Position numbers and translations under genes: made by a program
In this document: positions 1-8,726 of the stretch, one piece after another
How positions within the stretch are numbered: position 1 is the first letter of the stretch
Layout of the letters: each line of letters opens with the position of its first letter
Source: Actinomyces lilanjuaniae
Lineage (GTDB): Bacteria; Actinomycetota; Actinomycetes; Actinomycetales; Actinomycetaceae
Reading direction: 5' to 3'
Assembly: GCF_003606385.1 (NCBI RefSeq)
Contig: NZ_CP032514.1
Span: 2,418,001 to 2,482,000, forward strand
DNA: 64,000 bases
Notes under the pieces: generated by a model
What the model saw: the letters and a program-made list of their open reading frames with translations, nothing else
Databases searched by the model: none
Told to the model about the DNA's origin: nothing

Positions 1-2
1 TG

Positions 3-2165
3 GTGGCCTGGGTGTCGTCACGGCTGGTGGAGGCCGCCGATGTCTCGATGAGGTCCGTAGAGGCGCAGGTGGTGGCGGCTCCACTGGTCGAGGAGCTGGG
101 CAAGCTGGTGCCGCTGGTGGTCCTGGCCGTGGCGGCGCCGGGACGGGTGCGGCGTCTGCTGGTGTCCGACTGGCTGGTGCTGGGCGTGGCCTGCGGTGCC
201 GGGTTCATGGCGATGGAGGAGGGCGCCAGGCGGCTTGCCTACATGGAGGCCACCGGGCTGGTGTGGACTACGATGGACCGGGCGTTCTGCTCCGTGACCA
301 ACAGCTCCGACATGATGGAGTGCATGGGGGCGACGACCTTCGGCCTGTCGCCTTTTTCCGGGGAGTTTCCGGCCGCGCTGTCCTTTGGCGGGCACGCGGT
401 GGTCACCGGCCTGGTGGCGGCGGCCATCGGGGTGGGACGCCACCTGTGGTGGCGCTCCCAGCACCTGGAGGGCACGCCGCGCCAGGCGGCAGCCCTGCGG
501 GCCGTCAGCGTGGTGCTGCCCGTGCTGGCCTGGTGGGTGGCAGTGGTGGACCACGCGGGGCACAACGCCTCTACCGAGAACCTGACCTGGGCCAATACCA
601 AAGGCGAGGCGCCCTCACTCGTGGTCGGGATCACCAGCACGCTCACCGGCGGGGGCGCGGGGCGCGGATGGCTGCTGCTGGCGGTGCTGGTGGCGGCCGC
701 CGTCCTGGACGCGCGCATCCTGTGGGCAGGCGGGTACTCCACCAAGCTCCTGGAGGACGTCGGCGTGTACGACGGCGCCGTGGGCGGGGGCTGGCTGGGC
801 GTGTGGCGGTGGCGGCGGATGGCCGCCCTGCCGCCTACCCGGTGGGGCCGGTGGAGGGCGGACGTGGTGGACGCGCTGCTCCTGCCCCTGGTCGAGGCGC
901 GCCTGGCCTGGCGCGCCCTGGCAGCGGGTAAGGCGCTGGGGCGACACCGGCTGGCGGCCCACACCGTGGTGGGGCTGCGCCAGGCGCGCGAGCTGGCCGC
1001 ACGCGGGGTCGCTGACAGCGGCCCCGGCCGCTGGTCCGTGGTAGCCCTGGCGCTAGTGGTCTCGGTGGTGGGGGTGGTGGTGCTGGCCGGGGTGCCGTCC
1101 CTGGCAGGCGGGCTGCGTGAGTCGCTGACCGCCCCGGGCGGGGTGAGCCTGGCCAGCGTGCTGGACGCGCTGGGCACGTGGTGGGAGTCCCTGTCGCCCC
1201 TGGAGCAGGGCCTGCTCATGGTCGCCCTGGGCGCGGCCGTGGTCGCCACCGGCGGGTCCCTGTCACTGGCCTTCACCGCGGGCACCTCCCTGGCCATGCT
1301 GGACTCGGCCCACACCGCCGCCGACCTGGCACGCGACCCCAAGGGCACCGTCTCCTCCTACCTGGCCACCCACACCCCCGCCGAGATCGCCGCTGACACC
1401 ACCCTGTGGCTGGCCACCAAGGCCCTCGGCGGGGCCCTGGGCGCCGCCGGAGGCCTCCTGGCCCGCCACGCAGCCCGGGACCTGGCCGAGCCCCGCCTGT
1501 GGCGCAACGCCTCCCTGCTCGACGACCTCCTGCCCGGCCACGGACTCAGACCCGCCTACCCCCACCCCGCACCAGACCCCCGCACCCTGCACCGCGCCCA
1601 CCACACACACACGCACAGAACACGCAAGCCAGACAGGACCAGCCAGACACACAGCACACCCACAGCCGGGACACGACCCCAGCGAGCCAGACCCCAGCGG
1701 CCCAGACCCCAGCCCCAGGACTGGTCCAGCCCCGCCACCCGCCAGGCCTGGTACGACTCCATGAATACCCAGCGCAACCCGCCGAGCACCGAGGCCTACC
1801 GCTACCAGCACCGCGTCCTGGGCACCGACGTCGAGCGGGAGCTCGTCGCCGACGACGGGGAGGCCATCATGGCTGACGCCGTCCTGCCCGACGGGACCGC
1901 CTACACCGCCTACGACGCCAAGCACACCAGCGGCGGACCGACCTCCATGTACGAGGGACGGCGCCCGCCATTCATCCAGGACAAGCTCATGGGGCGCTTC
2001 GACGACGAGATGAGGCGCTACGGTAAGGTCATCACCTCCCGGGGCAACCCCGTGACCCGCCTGGTCGTGGTCACCAACACCCCCCGCGCCCAAGCCTACC
2101 TCACCCAGCGCGTCCAGGCCCTCCTGGGACCAGACGCCCCCGTCGAGGTCCGCCTCGTCCCCTGA
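3..2165 (+). CDS. PrsW-like membrane protein with C-terminal REase-fold toxin domain (5' end outside window)
   Basis: This appears to be a polymorphic toxin. The visible 720 residues open with membrane segments carrying PrsW-type intramembrane protease signatures: EELGK at 30-34, MEEGAR near 71-76, a His in FGGH near 131 and DHAGHN near 182. Further hydrophobic segments lie near 345-365 and 405-430. A Pro/Thr/His/Arg-rich linker (about 515-580) leads to a C-terminal domain (about 585-720) with ADAVLPDG and DAK (638-640), which I read as a PD-(D/E)XK nuclease core. The first GTG at base 3 is only the first in-frame start available; the gene probably begins upstream. Four immunity-like genes follow directly. 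The family assignments are from motifs only. A PrsW domain could process or export the toxin, which is inference. Confidence 0.72.
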   Translation: MAWVSSRLVEAADVSMRSVEAQVVAAPLVEELGKLVPLVVLAVAAPGRVRRLLVSDWLVLGVACGAGFMAMEEGARRLAYMEATGLVWTTMDRAFCSVTNSSDMMECMGATTFGLSPFSGEFPAALSFGGHAVVTGLVAAAIGVGRHLWWRSQHLEGTPRQAAALRAVSVVLPVLAWWVAVVDHAGHNASTENLTWANTKGEAPSLVVGITSTLTGGGAGRGWLLLAVLVAAAVLDARILWAGGYSTKLLEDVGVYDGAVGGGWLGVWRWRRMAALPPTRWGRWRADVVDALLLPLVEARLAWRALAAGKALGRHRLAAHTVVGLRQARELAARGVADSGPGRWSVVALALVVSVVGVVVLAGVPSLAGGLRESLTAPGGVSLASVLDALGTWWESLSPLEQGLLMVALGAAVVATGGSLSLAFTAGTSLAMLDSAHTAADLARDPKGTVSSYLATHTPAEIAADTTLWLATKALGGALGAAGGLLARHAARDLAEPRLWRNASLLDDLLPGHGLRPAYPHPAPDPRTLHRAHHTHTHRTRKPDRTSQTHSTPTAGTRPQRARPQRPRPQPQDWSSPATRQAWYDSMNTQRNPPSTEAYRYQHRVLGTDVERELVADDGEAIMADAVLPDGTAYTAYDAKHTSGGPTSMYEGRRPPFIQDKLMGRFDDEMRRYGKVITSRGNPVTRLVVVTNTPRAQAYLTQRVQALLGPDAPVEVRLVP

Positions 2166-2225
2166 CCTCCGCACAACCAGACCAGCACAACCACCACCCG
2201 CAACCAGCAGACAGCGAGGACCACC

Positions 2226-2646
2226 ATGGGAGTTGACCACATGGTCATTACCGTCACGTCCCAGCAGCAGATGATCGACGCCGACACGTTCCTGCGCGAG
2301 GCCCAGCGCAAGTGGCCCGGATGCAGGGCATTCAGGTGGGACCCCGCCACCCACATCACCGACGCCGCAGTCAATGTCCGCCCCACCGAGGCCCCCCCTT
2401 CTCCGTGATCCACTTCCCCGACAACGGGATGATCTCCATCGACGCCCAGCCCTGGGTGGCCGCCGAGGTCGCCGCCTGGGTACGCTCCCTGCACCCCGAC
2501 CCCAGCCTCGTCCTGTGGTACACCGACGAGGGCTTCACCGGCCACACCGTCCTGACCCCCGGCATCACCCCCACCCAGATAGACCACCAGTGGGTCGACC
2601 ACCGCGACCACGACCCCGAGCAGGAGTACCCCACTACTTCCACTAG
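2226..2646 (+). pseudogene. Immunity-like protein, copy 1 (frame broken twice)
   Basis: First of four tandem paralogues behind the toxin gene, 60 bp after its stop. It starts MGVDHMV at an ATG preceded by GCGAGGA. The frame breaks at a C7 run (about 2392-2398), where copy 4 and the reading frame call for one more C. It breaks again near 2631-2634, where TACCCCAC replaces copy 4's TACCCCCAC. With two bases restored it reads about 140 residues and ends at the TAG of 2644-2646, collinear with copy 4. Position and copy number fit a cognate immunity protein for the upstream toxin, but the family was not recognised. Confidence 0.6.
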
Positions 2647-2682
2647 ACACCCACACGCCCCCTGGCAGGCGCGGCGACCCGG

Positions 2683-2900
2683 CCCCGCGACCTGGACCAG
2701 CCCACGGCCCCTGGCCCGGGCGGGGTGAGCCTGGCCAGCACCCTGGACGCGCTGGGCACGACACCACACCGCCGCCCCGCCTCCTCCGCCAGCTCGACAT
2801 CTAGGACACCACTAGCAGACCAGCACAGAGAGTGAGGACCACCATGGGAGTTGACCACATGGTCGTGGCCATGGACCCGACCCAGCAGATGCTCGACGCC
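2683..2900 (+). repeat. Direct repeat unit B, first copy (second at 3309-3526)
   Basis: The spacer and gene start in front of immunity copy 2 are almost identical to those in front of copy 3. Bases 2720-2760 within the repeat (and 3342-3386 in the other copy) match a 44-bp stretch inside the toxin gene (about 1134-1177). The spacer is therefore derived partly from an older toxin gene, which indicates growth of the array by duplication and recombination of toxin-immunity units. Confidence 0.7.
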
Positions 2901-3265
2901 GAGGCCTTCCTGCGCGAGGCCCAGAACAGGTGGCCCGGCTGCCAGGCCGTCGTCGAGGACCCGGCCCGCCTCATCAGCGACGCCACCGCCAACATCTCCC
3001 CACCCGACGCCCCCCGTTCCACGTGGCCCACTTTCCCCACAACCGGATGGTCTCCATCGACGCCCAGCCCTGGGTGGCCGCCGAGGTCGCCGCCTGGGTA
3101 CGCTCCCTGCACCCCGACCCCAGCCTCGTCCTGTGGTACACCGACCAGGGATTCACCGGCCACACCGTCCTGACCCCCGGCATCACCCCCACCCAGATAG
3201 ACCACCAGTGGGTCGACCACCGCGACCACGACCCCGAGCAGGACTACCCCCACTACTTCCAGTAG
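2844..3265 (+). pseudogene. Immunity-like protein, copy 2 (frame broken once)
   Basis: Second paralogue of the array. The ATG at 2844 is chosen by alignment with the other copies; an upstream in-frame GTG at 2832 exists. The protein opens MGVDHMVVAMD, and one C is missing from the C6 run at 3010-3015, after which the sequence resumes in the next frame (HFPHNRM, LVLWYTDQGFTGHT) and ends QDYPHYFQ at TAG 3263-3265. Restored length is about 140 residues. The conserved C-terminal half (WVRSLHPDPSLVLWYTD) is nearly identical between copies, while the middle varies. Confidence 0.6.
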
Positions 3266-3469
3266 ACACACCCCACGACCAGCCCAGACAACCCGCAAGC
3301 CAGGCCAGCCCCGCGACCTGGACCAGCCCACGGCCCCTGGCCCGGGCGGGGTGAGCCTGGCCAGCGTGCTGGACGCGCTGGGCACGACACCACACCACCA
3401 CCCCGCCTCCTCCGCCAGCTCGACATCTAGGACACCACTAGCAGACCAGCACAGAGAGTGAGGACCACC

Positions 3470-3886
3470 ATGGGAGTCAACTACATGGTCGTGGCCATGG
3501 ACCCGACCCAGCAGATGCTCGACGCCGACACGTTCCTGCGCGAGGCCCAGAACAGGTGGCCCGGATGCAGGGCATTCAGGTGGGACCCCACCACCCACAT
3601 CGCCGACGCCGCAGTCGTCTCCCCACCCGACGCGCCCCCTTCTCCGTCAGGCACTTCCCCGACAACCGGTTCATAACAACCGACGCCCACCCCAGGGCGC
3701 CGCCGAGGTCGCCGCCTGGGTACGCTCCCTGCACCCCGACCCCAGCCTCGTCCTGTGGTACACCGACCAGGGATTCACCGGCCACACCGTCCTGACCCCC
3801 GGCATCACCCCCACCCAGATAGACCACCAGTGGGTCGACCACCACGACCACGACCCCTACACCGAGTACCCCAGTACGTCTACTAG
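3470..3886 (+). pseudogene. Immunity-like protein, copy 3 (frame broken three times)
   Basis: Third paralogue, the most divergent in the middle (RHFPDNRFITTDAHP). Single C losses are inferred at about 3636-3641, 3692-3695 and 3869-3872 by comparison with copy 4. Corrected, it would end DPYTEYPQYVY at TAG 3884-3886, a different C-terminus from its neighbours. If the shifts are real, the gene is dead. If they are sequencing errors, it encodes a distinct immunity variant. Confidence 0.55.
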
Positions 3887-3903
3887 ACACCCACACCCGT
3901 CGG

Positions 3904-4030
3904 CCCGGGGCAACCCCGTGACCCGCCTGGTCGTGGTCACCAACACCCCCGCGCCCAAGCCTACCTCACCCAGCGCGTCCAGGCCCTCCTGGGACCAGAC
4001 GCCCCCGTCGAGGTCCGCCTCGCCCCCTGA
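3904..4030 (+). pseudogene. Orphan 3' fragment of the toxin gene
   Basis: This stretch repeats the last 120 or so bases of the toxin gene (about 2039-2165), including its stop codon, with one C missing and small substitutions. It sits directly before immunity copy 4, and the identity continues through the intergenic bases into the first part of that gene (3904-4183 matches 2039-2318). This is the typical trace of a displaced toxin C-terminus that kept its immunity gene. Confidence 0.72.
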
Positions 4031-4090
4031 CCTCCGCACAACCAGACCAGCACAACCACCACCCGCAACCAGCAGACAGCGAGGACCACC

Positions 4091-4510
4091 ATGGGAGTTG
4101 ACCACATGGTCATTACCGTCACGTCCCAGCAGCAGATGATCGACGCCGACACGTTCCTGCGCGAGGCCCAGAACAGGTGGCCCGGGTGCCAGGCCGTCGT
4201 CGAGGACCCCGCCACCCACATCAGTGACGCCACAGTCGTCTCCCCACCCGACGCGCCCCCCTTCTCCGTGATCCACTTCCCCGACAACGGGATGATCTCC
4301 ACCGACGCCCACCCCCAGGTCGCCGCCGAGATCGCCGCCTGGATACGCTCCCTGCACCCCGACCCCGACCTCGTCCTGTGGTACACCGACCAGGGATTCA
4401 CCGGCCACACCGTCCTGACCCCCGGCATCACCCCCACCCAGGTCAACCACCAGTGGGTCGACCACCGCGACCACGACCCCGAGCAGGAGTACCCCCACTA
4501 CTTCCACTAG
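4091..4510 (+). CDS. Immunity-like protein, copy 4 (intact, 139 aa)
   Basis: The only copy of the array with an uninterrupted frame. It is a small, soluble, acidic protein without signal peptide or membrane segment, with motifs MGVDHMVITVTSQQQMIDA, HFPDNGMIS, WIRSLHPDPDLVLWYTDQG and a His/Asp-rich end (HQWVDHRDHDPEQ). The start is shared with copy 1, behind GCGAGGACCACC. It follows an orphan toxin tail, so it probably protects against the REase-fold toxin or a lost variant of it. This rests on context; no family was recognised. Confidence 0.7.
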   Translation: MGVDHMVITVTSQQQMIDADTFLREAQNRWPGCQAVVEDPATHISDATVVSPPDAPPFSVIHFPDNGMISTDAHPQVAAEIAAWIRSLHPDPDLVLWYTDQGFTGHTVLTPGITPTQVNHQWVDHRDHDPEQEYPHYFH

Positions 4511-4797
4511 ACACCCACACGCCCCCTGGCAGGCGCGGCGACCCGGCCCGCTACCCGGACCAGCCCACCACCCTGTCACAGACCCCGACTCATGAGTCCC
4601 CTGACCTGGGACAACGGCGGCAACCAGCCCTTCACCACCCACGTCCACCCGAGGAGGTCTTCACCGGCCACCAGGCCGCCAACAGCGCCAGCAGCGGCCA
4701 CGCCAGGCAGCCTGAAGATGTGCAACAGGTGATCCACGCCCCCAGCACCCATGAGGAGGACACGCCTGGGCAGCGCCACCCCGTCTAGGCTGGGCAC

Positions 4798-5879
4798 ATG
4801 CCTGACACCCGGAGCAACGGCCCCTCCTACCCGCCCCCACCCGGGTCTCCGCCATCTTCGACCCCACCCGGTGGCGTGACGTACCGGAGGTCACCGGCAC
4901 CACCAGCCCCACCGGGGGCGGCGCCACAGGCCCAGGCAGCGCACCACCCTGAGCGACGTCACCTACCACCGCGGCTGCGTGCGCGACACCGAGGGCACCT
5001 GGCTGCGGGACCTGCCCGTGGTCCGGGTGGCGATCAACCGCCCGGAGGTGCGCAACGCCTTCCGCCCCCGCACCGTTGACGAGTTGTACCGGGTCCTCGA
5101 CCACGCCCGCACCAGCGGCGACGTGGGCGCGGTGATCCTCACCGGCAACGGGCCGAGCCCGCGCGACGGGGCTGGGCCTTCTCCTCCGGCGGCGACCAGC
5201 GAGTCCGCGGACGCGACGGCTACCTCTACGAGCGCCAGGATGACGAGGGCTCCCCACCAGTGCCGTCGGCCACGACCATGATGCCGACGTCGCCGCAGCA
5301 CGCCAGCGCGTGGACACTGCTCGCGCCGGGCGCCTTCACATCCTGGAGGTCCAGCGCCTCATCCGCACCATGCCCAAGGTGGTCATCGCCGCCGTCCCCG
5401 GCTGGGCTGCCGGCGGCGGCCACAGCCTCAACGTGGTGTGCGACCTGTCCCTGGCCTCCCTTGAGCACGCCCGCTTCAAGCAGACCGACGCCGACGTGGG
5501 CTCCTTTGACGCCGGCTACGGCTCCGCGCTGCTGGCACGGCAGGTGGGTGACAAGCGCGCCCGGGAGATCTTCTTCCTCGCCCGGACCTACGACGCGGTG
5601 ACAGCGCAGCGCTGGGGCGTGGTCAACGAGGCTGTCCCTCACGCCGAACTGGAGGAGCGGGCGCTGGAGGTGGCCGCGACGGTGGTGAGCAAGTCCCCCC
5701 AGGCGGTGCGGATGCTCAAGCTCGCCTTCAACCTGGCCGACGACGGCATGGCGGGCCAACAGGTCTTCGCCGGGGAGGCCACTCGCCTGGCCTACATGAC
5801 GCAGGAGGCTGCCGAGGGCCGCGACGCCTTCCTCCAGCGGCGCGCCCCGGACTGGTCACCCTTCCCGTACTACTTCTAA
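4798..5879 (+). CDS. menB: 1,4-dihydroxy-2-naphthoyl-CoA synthase MenB (four apparent 1-base losses)
   Basis: MenB closes the second ring of menaquinone by converting o-succinylbenzoyl-CoA to DHNA-CoA. Crotonase motifs are clear: FSSGGDQ (read after correction), VPGWAAGGGHSL, DADVGSFDAGYGSALLARQVG, and a C-terminus ending WSPFPYYF. As sequenced the frame breaks at four G/C runs: 4834-4838, 4947-4949, 5168-5171 and 5252-5255. Restoring one base at each gives one continuous protein of about 361 residues from ATG 4798. Since menA and menE lie 5-8 kb downstream, the pathway is likely active and the breaks are probably sequence errors. A non-functional menB cannot be excluded from sequence alone. 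Confidence 0.85.
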
Positions 5880-6074
5880 CTACCTCCAAGCCTCCTCCGA
5901 CTATCTTCTGCACGTCACCGCCCCTGCCACCACCCAGGCAGACACCCGCACGCACGCGCCAACTTGGACGCCTGGCGCAGCCGTGGCATCGTTGCGCCGA
6001 CCACATGGAGGGCCCCGCAGGCACTGTACCCACGACCGCTGCGGTGCCCTCGCCACACCACCCCGGAGGTTCCC

Positions 6075-6662
6075 ATGCCCACCTGGATCACTCGCCTGCT
6101 CGGCTCGACCGAGCCCTCCCGCCGTCGTCTCGGCGTGGCCGCGCTGGTCGGCCTCATCGGCGGCACCTTCTCCGCCCTGGTCAAGTTCGGCTGGGAGGTG
6201 CCCTTCCCCCCGCGCACCCCCGGCATCCGCTCGGACACGAACCCGCCTCAGGCCATGCTGGAGTGGTTCGGCATGTCACCGGAGACCTCGCACCTGACGG
6301 TGACCTTCTCCAACAACGAGCTGCCGATCATGTCCTTCATCGTGCACTTCGGCTTCGCGATCGTCTTCGGCCTGATCTACTGCATCGCGGCCGAGTACTT
6401 CCCCAGGATCAAGCTGTGGCAGGGCGCCGTCTTCGGGGTCTTCGTGTACGTGGGTGCGCACGTGGTCGTCATGCCGCTGCTGGGGTGGGCACCCAACCCC
6501 TTCCCCTGGATCAGCGGCGCCCAGACCTGGTCGGAACACTTCTCAGAGTTCTTTGGCCACATCGTGTGGATGTGGTCCATCGAGATCGTGCGCCGCGACC
6601 TGCGTAACCGCATCACCCGCGAGCCCGACGCGGAGGTCGCCCTGGAGGCCGCCACCCGCTGA
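6075..6662 (+). CDS. YagU family (DUF1440) inner-membrane protein
   Basis: A 195-residue membrane protein with four hydrophobic segments (about 21-37, 88-108, 117-137, 155-175) and conserved pieces such as NPPQAMLEWFGMSPE, HFGFAIVFGLIYC and GHIVWMWSIEIVR, typical of the YagU/DUF1440 family. The E. coli member has been linked to acid resistance; the activity is unknown. ATG 6075 has GGAGG five bases upstream. A strong hairpin follows the stop. Confidence 0.8.
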   Translation: MPTWITRLLGSTEPSRRRLGVAALVGLIGGTFSALVKFGWEVPFPPRTPGIRSDTNPPQAMLEWFGMSPETSHLTVTFSNNELPIMSFIVHFGFAIVFGLIYCIAAEYFPRIKLWQGAVFGVFVYVGAHVVVMPLLGWAPNPFPWISGAQTWSEHFSEFFGHIVWMWSIEIVRRDLRNRITREPDAEVALEAATR

Positions 6663-6687
6663 GTGAGCCCGCGTGCTTACCGACGAG

Positions 6688-6721
6688 GGCGCCCGTCCCG
6701 ACTCCTGCCGGGGCGGGCGCC
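6688..6721. terminator. Hairpin between convergent genes
   Basis: GGCGCCCGTCCC pairs with GGGGCGGGCGCC (one G-T pair) around a 10-base loop. It lies between the converging YagU gene and the ABC transporter operon and can serve both strands. There is no T-tract, as is common in high-G+C actinobacteria. Confidence 0.6.
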
Positions 6722-6735
6722 GTCTGTGGTCCCGG

Positions 6736-7658
6736 TCAGCGGCCCAGGAGGGAGAGAATATGGCGGCGCAGCCGCTGGAACTCGGGGGCGGACTCGTCGC
6801 TCCCCAGCCCCTCGGGCACGCGAATGTCCTCCACCACGTGCGCCGGCCGCTCGGAGAGCACGATGACGCGGTTGGACAGGCGCAGTGCCTCCTCCACGTC
6901 GTGGGTGACCAGCACCGCGGTGAAGCCCTGCGAGGCCCACAGGGAGGCGATCTCATCCTGCAGGGTCAGCCGGGTGAGGGCGTCGAGCTTGCCGAAGGGC
7001 TCATCCAGCAGGAACAGGCGGGGCCGGTTGACCAGTGCCCGGGCCAGGGCCGCGCGCTGCGCCATACCGCCGGACAGGGTGGTCGGGTAGGCCTCGGCGA
7101 AGTCGCGCAGCCCCACCACCTGCAGCGCCGCCTCGACTCGCCGCGGCTCCAGGCGTCCACGGGCCTGTGGTCCCAGGGCGACGTTCTCCCGCACGGTGCG
7201 CCAGGGCAGGAGCGTGGCGTCCTGGAAGGCCAGCGCCCGCTCGGGGGCGGTGCCGGTTACGGCCTCCCCGTCAACGACGACGCCCCCTCACTAGGAGTCT
7301 CCAGGCCGGACAGGAGCCGCAGGATCGTGGACTTGCCGCAGCCTGACTGTCCCACCAGGGACACGAACTCCCCCGGGGCGATGTCCAGGTCGATGCGGTC
7401 CAGCACCGGCAGCTGCGCGGGCCTGGAGTCCTCGGCCTCATGGCGGGCGCGGGCTACCGGGGAGACCATCCGCATCAGTGCCGGGACCCAGCCGTGGTCG
7501 ATGTCGCGACGCAGCGGGTACCGGTGGCTAACACCGGTCAGGCCCACCCGTGCCCCTCGGGGCGTGGGACCGGCGCCAGCGGGCGCTCCCGCGGAGCCGG
7601 CCCGCGTTGATGTGGGGGCTGTAGCGGCAGAAGCAGCAGAGGACGTCGGGGCAGCCAT
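6736..7658 (-). CDS. ABC transporter ATP-binding protein, sulfonate/taurine/nitrate type (one apparent 1-base loss)
   Basis: Third gene of an SBP-permease-ATPase operon, starting three bases after the permease stop. It carries Walker [10 protein letters not shown], signature [15 protein letters not shown], Walker B LFLLDEP and the H-loop [14 protein letters not shown], close to SsuB/TauB proteins. The frame breaks at the C run 7283-7287; restoring one base joins both halves into about 307 residues. The Ala/Thr-rich first 40 residues are an N-terminal extension. It would energise uptake of the ligand bound by the upstream binding protein. Confidence 0.85.
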
Positions 7659-7661
7659 GAC

Positions 7662-8726
7662 TTACCACCTCACCAGGTTCTGCTGCCAGGCCAGCAGCGA
7701 GGAGCGCAGTTTGAACAGCAGAATCATCAACGCGCGGCAGAAGATGATGAGCACGGCCAGGCCCACGTACATGCGCGGGTAGTCGGCCCACCCCTTGACC
7801 CAGTTGATGTACCAGGCGAGCCCCTGGTCAACACCTACCAGCTCCGCGGTCATCAGCGCCGCCAGGCTCGTGCCCAGGCCGGTGAACAGTCCGGTGAGCA
7901 TGTCGGGCAGGGCCGCCGGGATGGCGATGCGGCGCACCAGGAAGGACTCGCCGGCGCCCAGGGTACGGGCGACGTCGAAGTAGGAGCGCGGGACCGCCCG
8001 CACGCCGGCTCGCGTCATGGTGGCCATAGGGAACCAGGCCCCGAAGGCGACGATGAAGGCGGCCGAGACGTATGTGGTCGGCAGGATGAGCACCGCCAGC
8101 GGCAGCAGGGAGGCTGCGGGCACCGGCCCGACCGTCTGCAGAAGCGGGTGCAGCCAGTAGTCGGCCCGCCGCGACCAGCCCATGAGCAGGCCCGTGACGA
8201 AGCCGAGCACCGAGCCGACGGCGTAGCCAGTCAGAAACAGCAGGGCAGAGGAGCCCAGGCACCGAGCCAGCAGCGTCCAGTCGCCGAGGAAGGCCTCGAT
8301 GAGCACCTCCGGGGCGACAAAGTACGGGGGATCGAGCAGTCCGGTCTTGACCGTGGTCAGCTGCCAGAGGGTGAACCAGGCCCCGAAGAACACGATCCAG
8401 GGCAGCCGACGGGCAAGCGCCTCAGCAGCGGCTCCCGGGCGCACCACGGCCGCGGCCGTCCACACTGCCAGCACCAGGACCCAGGCGCTGACCAGGACGA
8501 GCAGCGCAGCCGTGTCCGCGCTGCGCGCCCCGGCGGCATCGGGTACCAGGACTACCACGGCGGCATACAGGACCCAGACAGCCAGCCCCGTCCCCGCGAG
8601 ACGGTTCCGGCGGGCAGGCCGGGCGCCGGCCCCGGAGGAGCCGGGAGCCGTGGAGGCAGTCCGCGCCGTCGGGGTGCCGACCGGTGCAGGCACCGCCTCG
8701 ACGGCGGCCTGCGGACTGGCGGTCAT
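7662..8726 (-). CDS. ABC transporter permease, SsuC/TauC-like
   Basis: Permease of 354 residues. The N-terminal 35 residues are Pro/Ala-rich, followed by two extra membrane segments and a BPD_transp_1 domain with the EAA-type loop (ARTLGAGESFLVRRIAIPAALPDML). The loop and the last segment (YPRMYVGLAVLIIFCRALMI) match the sulfonate/taurine/nitrate class. The ATG overlaps the stop of the binding-protein gene by four bases (ATGA), so the two are probably translationally coupled. Confidence 0.85.
   Translation of the reverse strand: MTASPQAAVEAVPAPVGTPTARTASTAPGSSGAGARPARRNRLAGTGLAVWVLYAAVVVLVPDAAGARSADTAALLVLVSAWVLVLAVWTAAAVVRPGAAAEALARRLPWIVFFGAWFTLWQLTTVKTGLLDPPYFVAPEVLIEAFLGDWTLLARCLGSSALLFLTGYAVGSVLGFVTGLLMGWSRRADYWLHPLLQTVGPVPAASLLPLAVLILPTTYVSAAFIVAFGAWFPMATMTRAGVRAVPRSYFDVARTLGAGESFLVRRIAIPAALPDMLTGLFTGLGTSLAALMTAELVGVDQGLAWYINWVKGWADYPRMYVGLAVLIIFCRALMILLFKLRSSLLAWQQNLVRW

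Noticed and set aside
2226..3886. Poly-C phase variation as the preferred explanation for the broken immunity genes
   Set aside because: The same type of lesion occurs in menB and many unrelated genes of the window, so consensus error is more economical. I keep phase variation only as a testable alternative.
4511..4797. Small gene between immunity copy 4 and menB
   Set aside because: An ATG at 4592 and the overlapping frame give short, low-complexity peptides without a consistent frame or ribosome-binding site.
5310..5879. Separate short enoyl-CoA hydratase gene
   Set aside because: It is the continuation of menB after two base losses; the protein joins seamlessly when these are restored.
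6673..7782. Plus-strand 369-residue ORF opposite the ABC transporter ATPase
   Set aside because: It is antisense to a gene with complete ABC motifs and has no recognisable domain.
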